A stretch of 64,000 nt of DNA from Cyclobacteriaceae bacterium (GCA_022842845.1 JALHOT010000006.1:1-64000), one strand, 5' to 3'; numbered from the stretch's first letter, positions 23,842 through 32,254 are shown. Notes: generated by a model from the letters alone, not told the origin. Made by a program: numbers and translations.

Positions 23842-24969
23842 TTAATGTAATCCTGCTAGAATTTCACTATTGTGCTCCCCTAAATGAGGGGGCGGTGATA
23901 AATGTACGTGGCCTGTCTCTGCAGTATTGAATTCCGCTACAAAAGTTTTAACACCTTTAAGACCATCACCATGTACCAAAAGAGGTAATGCCTGCGGCAT
24001 TTCAAAAGCCTGCTGTATATTTTGAATAATGCCTGCCGGAATTTTTTGTTTGTGCAATTGGGGCATCAACGCTGATGAATGCAAGGTGCCTATCCGTGCA
24101 TGCAATGCATGAAATAACTGTTCACGATGCTGCACCCTTGATTGATTGGTGGCATAAGCTGACTGCGTAGCTAATGATAGAACTCCGAGTATAGCACACA
24201 AATCATGAAACTGTTTATCGTTGCCCACCGCCAATAAAATTTCTTTACCATCTTGTGTTGTAAATAAATCGCCATAAGGTGCTATGTTAGGGTGTGTAGA
24301 ACCTTGCTTCTGCGGTACTTTACCAGCTACCAAATAGTTGCTACCCTGATTAGCCAAAGAGGCCAGCGCAGTTTGCAGCAAAGACACTTCCACGCGGCAA
24401 CCTTCTCCTTTTCTTGCGCGATTTAATAAGGCCAGGAGCAGTGCTTCTTTGAGTTGATGCCCCGCTAATACATCGATTAAGGCTACTGGCATTTTTAAAG
24501 AAGGACCACCCGGTTCACCATTCATAAACATGAAACCTGCTTCTGCTTGTATCACTGCATCGTAGCCTACGCGAGGATCGTTCGAACCATAACCACTGAT
24601 TTGTCCATAGATGAGTTGTGGGTTATGTACTTTAAGTTGTTCGTAAGCAACGCCTAACTTCTCCGCATCTCCGGGTTTATAACTGGCAATTACAATATCG
24701 GATTGGGCAGCCAGCTGTTGTACGACATGCTTCCCTTGTTCCGATGTTAGGTCAAGCGCAATTGATTTCTTGCCCCAATTGACAGCGCAGAAATAGGCCG
24801 AGCGGTCATCTGTCTGCTCACCGGCACTTTTCCAGGATCGTGTTACGTCTCCCTGTGTTTTACTATTCTCCACTTTAATGACTTCAGCACCCAACTCAGC
24901 AAAAAATTGTCCTACGCTGGGGCCTGCCAGCACCGAAGCCAGTTCGAGCACTTTGATATCTTGTAGCAT
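23842..24969 (-). CDS. Class III CoA-transferase (CaiB/BaiF family)
   Basis: 375 residues, usual family length. It starts LQDIKVLELASVLAGPSVGQFFAELGAEVIKVE, the canonical N-terminal nucleotide/CoA-fold signature, and contains NWGKKSIALDLTSEQG, the catalytic-aspartate region (YGQISGYGSNDPRVGYDAVIQAE), FMNGEPGGPSLKMPVALIDVLAG and NIAPYGDLFTTQDGKE. Members move CoA between carboxylic acids; substrate cannot be inferred. It is divergent from the HD-domain gene at 25074 and 67 bp upstream of the sensor gene on the same strand. Confidence 0.92.
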   Translation of the reverse strand: MLQDIKVLELASVLAGPSVGQFFAELGAEVIKVENSKTQGDVTRSWKSAGEQTDDRSAYFCAVNWGKKSIALDLTSEQGKHVVQQLAAQSDIVIASYKPGDAEKLGVAYEQLKVHNPQLIYGQISGYGSNDPRVGYDAVIQAEAGFMFMNGEPGGPSLKMPVALIDVLAGHQLKEALLLALLNRARKGEGCRVEVSLLQTALASLANQGSNYLVAGKVPQKQGSTHPNIAPYGDLFTTQDGKEILLAVGNDKQFHDLCAILGVLSLATQSAYATNQSRVQHREQLFHALHARIGTLHSSALMPQLHKQKIPAGIIQNIQQAFEMPQALPLLVHGDGLKGVKTFVAEFNTAETGHVHLSPPPHLGEHNSEILAGLH

Positions 24970-25073
24970 GTTGCCTATCCTAAACGTTGTTCATTTGATA
25001 AGTACAAAGTAACTTACAATCCATCATTTTATTCTCATATTTAACAAGCATTCAAATCAACCACTCAGCGACC

Positions 25074-25613
25074 ATGACCAGAGCCGAAGCCCGCACCATA
25101 CTCAGTTCGATGACACAAAGTGCCAGCCTGTTACGGCACATGCGCACCATAGAATTAGTGATGGAAGCTTACGCTGAAAAATTAGGACAAGATAAAGATG
25201 CCTGGGCTATCGCGGGTCTCTTACACGATGCCGATTATGAAGCCTGGCCTGAACAGCACCCTGCTATTATTGTTGAGAAACTGCGCAGCATGGGAGAAGA
25301 AGCCATTGCTCATGCCATCTCCGCACACTACACCAAATGGAATGTTTCTTACGATACTTTGTTGGATAAAGCCTTACTAGCCTGCGATGAGCTGACCGGC
25401 TTTATTGTGGCCTGCGCCCAGGTAAGGCCTGAAGGCATCAGCACCTTAGAAACCAAGTCTGTGGTGAAGAAGCTAAAAGACAAAGCCTTTGCTGCGAAAG
25501 TAGAACGTGATGAGGTCTATAAGGGAACTGAACTTTTCGGTGTGGACCTGAACGAACACATTGCTTTTATTATTCAGGTATTAAAAAACAATAAAGAGGA
25601 GTTGGGCATCTAG
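25074..25613 (+). CDS. HD-domain protein
   Basis: 179 residues of the small HD-fold hydrolase type. The metal-binding pattern is visible as R-H-M near 22-24, the HD pair in GLLHDADYE (about 49-50), H-A-I-S-A-H (about 80-85) and a conserved D in ACDELTGF (about 103). This arrangement is common in predicted phosphohydrolases that follow HDIG proteins; the substrate is unknown. Start is the ATG at 25074, overlapping no other gene. It converges with the peptidase E gene 10 bp downstream. Confidence 0.85.
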   Translation: MTRAEARTILSSMTQSASLLRHMRTIELVMEAYAEKLGQDKDAWAIAGLLHDADYEAWPEQHPAIIVEKLRSMGEEAIAHAISAHYTKWNVSYDTLLDKALLACDELTGFIVACAQVRPEGISTLETKSVVKKLKDKAFAAKVERDEVYKGTELFGVDLNEHIAFIIQVLKNNKEELGI

Positions 25614-25622
25614 CCTGTCGTA

Positions 25623-26333
25623 TTAAACCAACAGATAAGAAAGATCAGAGCCTGAGGCAATGCTTTGTACAGCTTGCCCGGCTAAATAAAGCTTGGCCTG
25701 TCCTTCTCCTTTGAGCCAAAGTTGATTTCCATCGAGGTGCAATAACATGCCTTCGGGTAAGCCCATCACTTTTTTGTCGGGGTTCAAGACCAAAAACTCT
25801 TCAAGCCTTTCTTTACGCGTTTCTCCGCCCTGTCCTTCAAACTTCAGCTCGTGGTAATGGGGGTTTATCTGGAAAGGTATCAATCCCAGTGCTTGCAAAG
25901 AAGGTGGTTGAACGATGGGCATGTCATTGGTAGTCATGATGGTAGGGCAAGACAAATTTGCTCCGGCACTCCATCCTAAATAAGGTATGCCTGCCAAAAT
26001 CCGCTGCCGCAAGCTTGTAATCAAGTCATTTTCGTACAGCCTGCTAAGCAAGGCAAAAGAGTTACCCCCGCCTACAGCAATGAAGGAAGCCTCCTCAATT
26101 GCTTTTTTCTTATCAGCGACATGGTGGAAACTACTCAATTCGTAACCAATTTCGTGGAAAGCTTTCGTTACGATGGCTTCATATTCATCAAAAGAAAAAG
26201 TGACCGCTGCAAAAGGAATAAAAAGACCTTTACCCTTAATACCTGATAAAAAGGCACTTACATGCGGTTTCGGCCAACTAAAAAATGGGGTGCCGGGCAT
26301 GGTGGAGTTGCTGAGTAACAAGAGTTTAGCCAT
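25623..26333 (-). CDS. pepE: Peptidase E (alpha-aspartyl dipeptidase, S51 family)
   Basis: 236 residues, close to the 229 of the Salmonella enzyme, which splits dipeptides with N-terminal aspartate in the cytoplasm. Family features: the LLLSNSTMPG start, FIPFAAVTFSFDEYEA, GGGNSFALLSRLYE, the nucleophile serine in YLGWSAGANLSCPT, then PFQINPHYHE and a C-terminal VMGLPEGMLLHLDG. No signal peptide, consistent with a cytoplasmic enzyme. It stands alone on the minus strand, divergent from the 42-residue membrane peptide gene downstream of its start. Confidence 0.92.
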   Translation of the reverse strand: MAKLLLLSNSTMPGTPFFSWPKPHVSAFLSGIKGKGLFIPFAAVTFSFDEYEAIVTKAFHEIGYELSSFHHVADKKKAIEEASFIAVGGGNSFALLSRLYENDLITSLRQRILAGIPYLGWSAGANLSCPTIMTTNDMPIVQPPSLQALGLIPFQINPHYHELKFEGQGGETRKERLEEFLVLNPDKKVMGLPEGMLLHLDGNQLWLKGEGQAKLYLAGQAVQSIASGSDLSYLLV

Positions 26334-26393
26334 AGTGCTGAAAATCTTAACATTTTAACCAAAAATTCATCTTTCGGTTTCGAAGCAAAAGTC

Positions 26394-26401
26394 TAAATTT
26401 G
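26394..26401 (+). promoter_or_regulatory. -7 promoter element TAAATTTG
   Basis: Exact TAnnTTTG match 20 bp before the ATG of the small membrane protein at 26421. It supports that gene being transcribed. Confidence 0.55.
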
Positions 26402-26420
26402 TTGCATTAAACAAAACGGC

Positions 26421-26549
26421 ATGTTTACACAATACACAGGTGACGGAGTGAGTATCTTTATTGCGATTGTAGCGGTACTAATCGGATTTGCTACGGCAAT
26501 CGGCTACGTTGACTTTTTGAAGACTAAAAAACAGGAGAAAAAGGACTAA
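26421..26549 (+). CDS. 42-residue single-helix membrane protein
   Basis: Short frame MFTQYTGDGVSIFIAIVAVL... ending TKKQEKKD. One membrane helix (about 9-33) and a basic C-terminal tail fit an inner-membrane peptide with a cytoplasmic C-terminus. Support for its being real: a TAnnTTTG promoter element 20 bp upstream, a stop codon placed right before a strong bidirectional hairpin terminator, and no larger gene on either strand here. The length is typical of accessory subunits or unclassified small proteins. No family recognised. Confidence 0.6.
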   Translation: MFTQYTGDGVSIFIAIVAVLIGFATAIGYVDFLKTKKQEKKD

Positions 26550-26566
26550 GCTCTTTTTTCTCCTGT
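26531..26566. terminator. Bidirectional terminator hairpin
   Basis: ACAGGAGAAAAAGGA pairs with TCTTTTTTCTCCTGT at 14 of 15 positions. It overlaps the end of the small-protein gene and lies ahead of the convergent YitT gene end. Confidence 0.8.
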
Positions 26567-26568
26567 CT

Positions 26569-27477
26569 CTAGTCAACTACATCCCTCCTCTTAATCATAC
26601 CTCCCTTAATATCGCCTACGCTGTGTTCCACCACAAAGGCGTGATCATCAATCTTAGCGATTTCTGTTTTTAGTTTCTGTAATTCAAGTCTGGTAATGAA
26701 AGTATAGGTAACATCATATTCCTGCTGATGCCCTCTTTTGCCATAACCTCCCTTGCCCTTTAATATTGTAATGCCTCTGCCCATTTTATTAATGATGGCA
26801 TCTTGTATCTCTTCACTCCTGTTCGATACAATCATCACAGAGATGTATTCCTCAATGCCATGCACGACAAAATCGACCGTTTTGGCTGCCGCCAGATAAG
26901 TGAGAATGGCGTATAACGCAGTCTCAATATTGATAACGTAAGCCGCTATTGAAAAAATGAGGATGTTGAGAATAAGAATGATGTCGCCCACGGTAAGCGT
27001 TGTTTTTTTACTGGAGTAGATGGCCAATACCTCCGTACCATCGATTACACTGCCTCCGCGAATTGACAAACCAATGCCCGCACCTAAAAAGAAACCACCA
27101 AAGATGGCAATCAGCAATTTGTCTGAGGTAATGATGGGGTAATCTATGACCGCCAAAGCAATCGCCAGCCCCGTAATGGCGACCAGTGTTTTGAGGGCAA
27201 ACTTCTTAGACACTTGCGTATAGGCAATGACAATGAAAGGCAAATTAATCAGCACCACCAATAAAGACAGGTTAATGCCAGTCAGCAACTGAATAAGCAG
27301 CGAGATTCCCATCACGCCACCATCTAAAAAGTTATTTGGTAGCAGAAATCCTTTTAAGCCAAGGCCAGCCGACAGAATACCTGTGGTGATGAAAAGGACA
27401 TCCTTCACCATCCGTTGTAACTCAATCTTTTTACTCCGGCTTTGTTTTAACTCTTGTAAGCGCTGTGAAGATGACAT
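26569..27477 (-). CDS. YitT-family membrane protein (DUF161/DUF2179)
   Basis: 302 residues. Five to six membrane helices (about 28-200), including the typical LKGFLLPNNFLDGGVMGISLL and GAGIGLSIRGGSVIDGTEVLA segments, are followed by a cytoplasmic DUF2179 domain from about residue 215 (ISVMIVSNRSEEIQDAIINKMGRGITIL and GYGKRGHQQEYDVTYTFITR). Family function is not settled; DUF2179 is thought to be a small-ligand or regulatory domain. Located 42 bp downstream of metZ on the same strand, so possibly co-transcribed with it, although no functional link is evident. Confidence 0.9.
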   Translation of the reverse strand: MSSSQRLQELKQSRSKKIELQRMVKDVLFITTGILSAGLGLKGFLLPNNFLDGGVMGISLLIQLLTGINLSLLVVLINLPFIVIAYTQVSKKFALKTLVAITGLAIALAVIDYPIITSDKLLIAIFGGFFLGAGIGLSIRGGSVIDGTEVLAIYSSKKTTLTVGDIILILNILIFSIAAYVINIETALYAILTYLAAAKTVDFVVHGIEEYISVMIVSNRSEEIQDAIINKMGRGITILKGKGGYGKRGHQQEYDVTYTFITRLELQKLKTEIAKIDDHAFVVEHSVGDIKGGMIKRRDVVD

Positions 27478-27518
27478 AGTTAAAGATAAGAAAGATTATA
27501 CTCAGCCAGAAGTTATAA

Positions 27519-28700
27519 TTACTTACTGGCCACAATAGCCTGCAATACATCTTGTTTGATGTCTTCAATATTTTCCAAGCCTACAGAGATTCGGATCAAA
27601 CCTGGACTAATACCGACCGCCATTCGTTCTGCATCACTTAGTTTTGAATGAGTAGTAGAGGCTGGATGCGTGGCTATGCTGCGTGTGTCACCCAGATTTG
27701 CCGAATGCGACAGCATTATCAAAGCATTCAAAAATTTTCTTCCACGCTCAACACCACCCGCAATTTCAAAGGTGACAATACCGCCCCCTAAGCGCATTTG
27801 TTTAAGGGCAAGGGCATGCTGCGGATGACTCTTTAAAAAAGGATATTTTACTTTGAGTACATCTGACTGCTCTTCTAAAAAAGAAGCCAGTGCTAATGCG
27901 TTTTGGCAATGCCTGTCCATGCGCACAGCCAGTGTCTCCAAACTTTTTGATAATACCCAGGCATTGAATGGTGATAAGGCCGGGCCCGTGTGCCGTGCAA
28001 AAAATCGTATCTCTTTAATCAATTCCTTTTTGCCAACAATAGCTCCTGCAATTACGCGGCCTTGTCCATCGATGTATTTGGTGGCAGAGTGCGTTACAAT
28101 GTGCGCGCCCCATTTCATGGGATTCTGCAAATAAGGAGTCGCGAAGCAATTGTCAACGTTCAAGATCAGGCTGTGCTTTTTTGCCAAAGCACCTAACCAC
28201 TCCAGGTCGATGAGGTCGAGGGCCGGGTTAGAAGGTGTTTCTACAAAAATCATTTTTGTATTCGGCTTGATCTTAGCCTCCCATGAGGAAGGATCATCAA
28301 TATCTGCGTAGGTGTGCTCAATGTTGAAACGAGGGAAAAGTGTGTTGAGAATCTGATGGGTCGATCCGAAGACAGAACGCGAAGCCAACACATGATCGCC
28401 CGCTTTTAACAGAGCCGCCATACTGCTGTACATAGCCGCCATCCCCGAAGCGGTTGCGATGCCATCCTCTGCTCCTTCCAACAAACAAAGCTTCTCGATA
28501 AACTCATTGTTGTTGGGATTTGAAAAACGGGTGTAAATATTACCCGGCACTTCATCCGCAAATAGTGCTCGTGCATGTTCCGCATCATCAAAAACAAAAC
28601 TGGATGTCAGGTAAAGCGGAACAGAATGTTCGTTGTATTGAGAGCGTTCTGTTTGTGCCCGGATAGCATCCGTTTCAAAATTTCTTTTTTGATCACTCAT
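27519..28700 (-). CDS. metZ: O-succinylhomoserine sulfhydrylase (trans-sulfuration PLP enzyme)
   Basis: 393 residues of the Cys/Met-metabolism PLP family (fold type I). Key regions: TSSFVFDDAEHARALF, the phosphate-binding TASGMAAMYSSMAALL, the cofactor aspartate in LNVDNCFATPY, the Schiff-base lysine in THSATKYIDGQGR and the C-terminal LIRISVGLENIEDI. It replaces the succinyl group of O-succinylhomoserine with sulfide to make homocysteine. The MetZ reading over cystathionine synthase rests on the SSFVF...DEVPGNIYTRFSNP start and FEIAGG-type middle part, so some uncertainty remains. The start codon overlaps the stop of the OsmC gene by 4 bp. Confidence 0.8.
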   Translation of the reverse strand: MSDQKRNFETDAIRAQTERSQYNEHSVPLYLTSSFVFDDAEHARALFADEVPGNIYTRFSNPNNNEFIEKLCLLEGAEDGIATASGMAAMYSSMAALLKAGDHVLASRSVFGSTHQILNTLFPRFNIEHTYADIDDPSSWEAKIKPNTKMIFVETPSNPALDLIDLEWLGALAKKHSLILNVDNCFATPYLQNPMKWGAHIVTHSATKYIDGQGRVIAGAIVGKKELIKEIRFFARHTGPALSPFNAWVLSKSLETLAVRMDRHCQNALALASFLEEQSDVLKVKYPFLKSHPQHALALKQMRLGGGIVTFEIAGGVERGRKFLNALIMLSHSANLGDTRSIATHPASTTHSKLSDAERMAVGISPGLIRISVGLENIEDIKQDVLQAIVASK

Positions 28701-29119
28701 GGCTTAATGATTTCTACACTGTGGGTGATTTTGGCTGTCTTCTCTAAAGTTTTCGCTACAGAGCAATACTTGTCAACCGACAAAGCCACTGCTCTTTGTG
28801 CTTTATCTGGATCGATATTACCATACAGCTTAAAGTGTGCATGCACAGCTGTATATAAAGAAGGCACGGCTCCATGCTCACGCTCGCCATTAATGGTAAT
28901 TTTTATATCATCCAAAGGTTCACGCTGTTTACGCAAAATGGTGATTACATCTATGGCACTACAGCCACCCATGCCAGCTAGCAATACTTGCATAGGGCCA
29001 AATCCTTTGCCCTGACCTCCATCTTGCGGTGCTGCATCCAACTGCACCAAATTGCCGCGATCGTTCTTTGCCTGCATTAAAAAATCTTTATCCAGGCGCT
29101 CAAGTTCTATGCTTACCAT
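28697..29119 (-). CDS. OsmC/Ohr-family protein
   Basis: 140 residues with the two family cysteines: MGGCSAIDVITIL (about Cys53) and VDKYCSVAKTLEKT (about Cys121). These form the reactive thiol pair that reduces organic hydroperoxides in Ohr/OsmC proteins, here of the YhfA-like subgroup. The N-terminal glutamate and arginine arrangement differs from true Ohr, so the substrate is uncertain. It is the first gene of an operon with metZ, overlapping by 4 bp, which suggests a link to sulfur or thiol metabolism. It marks the last core-like gene before the small AT-rich insertion. Confidence 0.88.
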   Translation of the reverse strand: MVSIELERLDKDFLMQAKNDRGNLVQLDAAPQDGGQGKGFGPMQVLLAGMGGCSAIDVITILRKQREPLDDIKITINGEREHGAVPSLYTAVHAHFKLYGNIDPDKAQRAVALSVDKYCSVAKTLEKTAKITHSVEIIKP

Positions 29120-29286
29120 ATCTTCTTAAATAAGAAGTAAAGGTGGTGAAGGATTGGGAATAATAAAACAGCAAAGCCATGCTTGACTTGATGATTATGC
29201 CGATATTCGTATGTTCTATGCCATTTGTGAGAATCCAACATAGGCTATACTTTCCAGAATTTTTACACCAAGCAACAAGAAAAAAG

Positions 29287-29895
29287 GTGGAAAATAAAAT
29301 AGAAACATTTTATCCGAAAAACCGACAAGAATGGCGTGAATGGCTTCGAAACAACCATGATAAAAAAAAATCTGTTTGGCTTATCTATTACAAAAAGAAT
29401 TCAAATACCCCGACAGTAAGTTATAGTGATGCTGTGGACGAAGCACTTTGTTTTGGTTGGATAGACAGCAAATCAAAACCAGTGGACAAAGTAAAGTTTA
29501 TGCAGTTTTTCAGCAGACGAAAAGAAAAAAGCGTTTGGTCAAAAGTCAACAAACAAAAAATTGAACGTCTCACAAGAGAAGAACTCATGTCAGAATCAGG
29601 GTTTGCAATAATTGAAAAAGCGAAACAAAACGGCTCTTGGACAATTTTAGACGAGGTAGAAGCATTAATCATTCCTGCCGACTTAGAGAAGGAATTTCAA
29701 AAAAGGCGAAAAGCAAAGGAATACTTTTTAAGTTTAAGCCGGTCGGACAAACGAAACATTTTACAATGGCTTGTTCTTGCAAAACGACAGGAAACAAGGG
29801 CAAAAAGAATAACTGAAATTGTGGAACTTGCAGACAAAAACCAAAAACCGAAACAATTCAGTAGACAGAAAAACAGCATACAACAAGGTGCATAA
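29287..29895 (+). CDS. YdeI/OmpD-associated family protein
   Basis: About 202 residues from the GTG at 29287. The frame continues upstream to an ATG at 29179, but those 36 residues do not fit the family, whose members start near E-x-K-I-E-T-F-Y. Signature blocks: EWREWLRNNH, VWLIYYKK, VDEALCFGWIDSKSK, QFFSRRKEKSVWSKVN, MSESGFAIIEKAK and the C-terminal KRQETRAKRITEIVE. The family is linked by name to bacteriocin protection in Salmonella; its biochemical role is unknown. The gene is AT-rich unlike its neighbours, and its stop codon lies inside the repeat at 29,879, as in gene cassettes. Confidence 0.85.
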   Translation: MENKIETFYPKNRQEWREWLRNNHDKKKSVWLIYYKKNSNTPTVSYSDAVDEALCFGWIDSKSKPVDKVKFMQFFSRRKEKSVWSKVNKQKIERLTREELMSESGFAIIEKAKQNGSWTILDEVEALIIPADLEKEFQKRRKAKEYFLSLSRSDKRNILQWLVLAKRQETRAKRITEIVELADKNQKPKQFSRQKNSIQQGA

Positions 29896-30008
29896 TCAAT
29901 GGCTGGGTTCAGTATAAATTTGTAGTTTATTTTTTCAAATTACGTTTGGTGTTGTGGGGCCGTGACGCGTTTCGAACTCCCGCTACTTTTTATGCTCAAA
30001 CGTTAGCC
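29879..30008. repeat. Intergenic inverted repeat at 29.9 kb (attC-like)
   Basis: AAC at 29,882 and GTTAGCC at 30,002-30,008 mark the ends. GCATAATCAATGGCTGGGTTC pairs discontinuously with GAACTCCCGCTACTTTTTATGC. Interior landmarks ACGTTTGGTGTTGTGGGG and CGCGTTTCGAACTCCC match copy G, and TTTGTAGTTTATTTTTTCAAATTAC matches copy E. This is the same family as in the 1-15 kb array, found 14 kb away inside core genes. Confidence 0.75.
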
Positions 30009-30033
30009 TTTATACAAAAATGACTCAGAATTA

Positions 30034-30792
30034 ATGAAATGGTTCTTTCTAATAATTGTGCCAGCAATCTTTATATACTCAAACTCATTTGGACAAAGAT
30101 GGAACCCTGAGACAATTTGTTCTTCTGACACACTGACTATACAACCTTATGATTACCATAAATATATTCCTGAAAAAATAAATAGTACAGATCAGGGGCT
30201 TTATAAAATAATGCAATGCCGCACGCGCTCCAAATTTGGATATCGAATAGACGTTGCGGTTTCCAACTACTATTACGGTGATAAAACAACAAACTGGATT
30301 GGACAGCATGGTGGACCAAATTTTAATTTTATCCTAGTAGCCAATAAGTTAAACTTTGGTTTCAGGTTTAAGCCTTGGACGATTGATCCAAAAAAGGATG
30401 TGGAATTTAATGGTCAAACCCTTCCTACAACAGCTAAACTAAATAACATAAAACTTGAATACTATGTAGGCTACTCTTTTGATTTTAATAAACTAATTTC
30501 GGCAGAACCATATATAGGATATAATCGGACACACTTTCTTGTGATTAATGAAGATGAGTTAAATCAAGAGTTTCCCCTCAACAAAACAGGAGGACTTATT
30601 GTTGGCACAACATTAAATAAGTATTTCAAGCTAAAAGATTATGCGTATATATCTGTATTTGGAACTATCGGATATGGATTTGTAGATTACAAAAAGGTAC
30701 ATTCCGATTTAGACAATGGATATTTTGAATGGAATCTTGGAATTGCTTTGAAAGCTTTTGGTACAAAAAGACTGAGTAAGAGAGTAGAGTAA
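30034..30792 (+). CDS. Secreted, probably beta-barrel protein of unknown function
   Basis: 252 residues. Signal peptide 1-20 (ending NSFGQ). The mature part alternates short hydrophobic/aromatic strands (YRIDVAVSNYYYG, FNFILVANKLNFGFRF, IKLEYYVGYSFDF, YAYISVFGTIGYGFVDY), the pattern of a small outer-membrane barrel, ending FEWNLGIALKAFG followed by a basic tail rather than a terminal aromatic residue. Family not recognised. The gene is bracketed by two repeats of the array family (29,879-30,008 and about 30,812-30,870), making it look like a single-gene cassette. Confidence 0.65.
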   Translation: MKWFFLIIVPAIFIYSNSFGQRWNPETICSSDTLTIQPYDYHKYIPEKINSTDQGLYKIMQCRTRSKFGYRIDVAVSNYYYGDKTTNWIGQHGGPNFNFILVANKLNFGFRFKPWTIDPKKDVEFNGQTLPTTAKLNNIKLEYYVGYSFDFNKLISAEPYIGYNRTHFLVINEDELNQEFPLNKTGGLIVGTTLNKYFKLKDYAYISVFGTIGYGFVDYKKVHSDLDNGYFEWNLGIALKAFGTKRLSKRVE

Positions 30793-30811
30793 GTACAAAG
30801 GATAACAACAG

Positions 30812-30870
30812 CTATAAGGTATTACTTTTGATTAATTATTTTTTTAAAAGGAAAAAAGTAACGCTTCAGA
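30812..30870. repeat. Short intergenic inverted repeat (same subtype as copy C)
   Basis: AACAGCTATAAGG-ATTACTTTTGATTAAT-ATTTTTTT-AAAAGTAACGCTTC. TTACTTTT (30,822-30,829) pairs with AAAAGTAA (30,854-30,861). The order and wording match copy C at 4151-4226, including GCTATAAAGG, CTTTTG-TTAAT-ATTTTTTT and AAAAG-AAC. Confidence 0.6.
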
Positions 30871-30910
30871 ATCAAGTGTAGGCCCTCTCTTCTCAAAACA
30901 TGATACCGGT

Positions 30911-31180
30911 ATGAAAGAAGAAAAAATTCTTACCCTCCATCCCCAGAGAAAATAAGGTTTCAATATCCTCAAAAGAAGATACGATGTGCTTCATGATTTT
31001 ATTCTGGAAAGCCTTCAAAATAAGAAGGTGATTACCTTTGAAGAGATGAGTGATCTGGCCCTTGAAAAACTTAGACCTCACTTTGATGACAAAGTATTAT
31101 AGTACTTGGTAAGTATTAAACTAGATCTTGAAGCAAGAGGCCTTATCGATAGAATTCCAAAACAAGTTCGCACCAATTAA
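30911..31180 (+). pseudogene. DUF6958-type gene with two in-frame stop codons
   Basis: One uninterrupted frame of 89 codons starting MKEEKILTLHPQRK, broken by TAA at 30,953 and TAG at 31,100, then ending TAA at 31,178. Reading through the stops gives a coherent protein: KRRYDVLHDFILESLQNKK, VITFEEMSDLALEKLRPHFD and, after the TAG, YLVSIKLDLEARGLIDRIP. The last block matches the W-Y-x-x-x-V-K-L-D-L-E-A-R-G-x-I-E-R signature I recall for DUF6958, in which the TAG position is normally W (TGG to TAG). Two nonsense substitutions without any frameshift suggest recent inactivation. Function of the family unknown. Confidence 0.7.
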
Positions 31181-31197
31181 GATTAAAGCAGTGAGCC

Positions 31198-32223
31198 TTA
31201 TGCCTCGATTAAAACTCCTTGATAATATTTTTGATCCCGCAAGGCTTTTGAAATACCCTTGCTCACAGAGGTAAGCGGATGGGTGTCGATGTGGATGGGC
31301 AAAGAAGTGCTTTTGTGTAAACGTTCTTGTAAACCCTTCAATAAGGCGGAACCGCCTGTTACATAAATACCGGTCTGGTAAATATCTGCCGATAGTTCCG
31401 GTGGGCAATGCTGCAACGTATGGAGAATACCTGCTTCAATTTCTGCAAAAGGTTTATCGAGTACGTACACCAGTTCCTGATACGAAACCTCCACACTCAT
31501 GGGGATCCCCTCTGCCAATGATTTACCCTTCACCTTTACTGGTGAGGGAATTACCTGGATATTGTGATGTACACCCCCGATCATTTTTTTGATCTGCTCC
31601 GCAGTGCGAATACCAATCAAGAGGTTGTGGTGTTTTCTGAAATAATCGCGAATAGCCTCATCAAAAGTATCGCCTGCTACTTTGAGGGATTGAAAAGCTG
31701 CTACACCCGAAAGCGATATCACCACCATTTCGGTAATACCTCCGCCAATGTCCACAATGAATTTACCTTCTGGCTCACGGATGTTTAAATCCATCCCAAT
31801 GGCCGCAGCCAGTGGTTCAAAAAGCATGTTTGTCTTTCTTGGATTGAACTGATCAAGGGCATCGCGGAAGGCCCTGCGTTCTACCAAGGTTGTATGGTAG
31901 GGCACCCCTGTAATGATCGTATCAAAACCACGATTAAAAAAACCATTGCCATATACCTTGTCAACGAGGCTGCGAATCATTTTACCGGCCGATTGATAAT
32001 CGGCAATGACTCCACCGCGTAAGGGTTTTACCGGATGCAAGGCTTCATGACTCTTCTCAAAGATTGAGTATGCCTCTTCCCCAACAGCCTTGATCGATTG
32101 ATTGTCATTAAAAACAATGTACGATGGTTCTGCCAAAAGAATCCGGTCTTTGTCTGTCAATAAAGTATTGTTATTACCAAGATCAATGGCAAAACTTTTT
32201 GAACCGTTTAAACCGAAAGGCAT
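31198..32223 (-). CDS. MreB-like actin homologue
   Basis: 341 residues from the ATG at 32223. An upstream in-frame start at 32286 adds 21 hydrophobic residues encoded over the neighbouring terminator, so it is rejected. Actin-fold motifs: phosphate-1 (FAIDLGNNNTLL), PLRGGVIADYQSAGKMI, connect/phosphate-2 (GKFIVDIGGGITEMVVISLSG) and the adenosine motif (GIYVTGGSALLKGLQERL). MreB polymerises under the inner membrane and guides lateral wall synthesis. It stands alone, without mreC/mreD, and the glycine-rich first phosphate loop reads DLGNNNT rather than DLGTANT, so it may be an additional paralogue and not the main MreB. Confidence 0.85.
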   Translation of the reverse strand: MPFGLNGSKSFAIDLGNNNTLLTDKDRILLAEPSYIVFNDNQSIKAVGEEAYSIFEKSHEALHPVKPLRGGVIADYQSAGKMIRSLVDKVYGNGFFNRGFDTIITGVPYHTTLVERRAFRDALDQFNPRKTNMLFEPLAAAIGMDLNIREPEGKFIVDIGGGITEMVVISLSGVAAFQSLKVAGDTFDEAIRDYFRKHHNLLIGIRTAEQIKKMIGGVHHNIQVIPSPVKVKGKSLAEGIPMSVEVSYQELVYVLDKPFAEIEAGILHTLQHCPPELSADIYQTGIYVTGGSALLKGLQERLHKSTSLPIHIDTHPLTSVSKGISKALRDQKYYQGVLIEA

Positions 32224-32254
32224 CATAGCACAAAGTTGGTAAATGATTATGTAC

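Noticed and set aside
29179-29286. Upstream extension of the YdeI-like gene starting MLDLMIMPIF
   Set aside because: The family starts at the E-x-K-I-E-T-F-Y segment, and the added residues have no counterpart.
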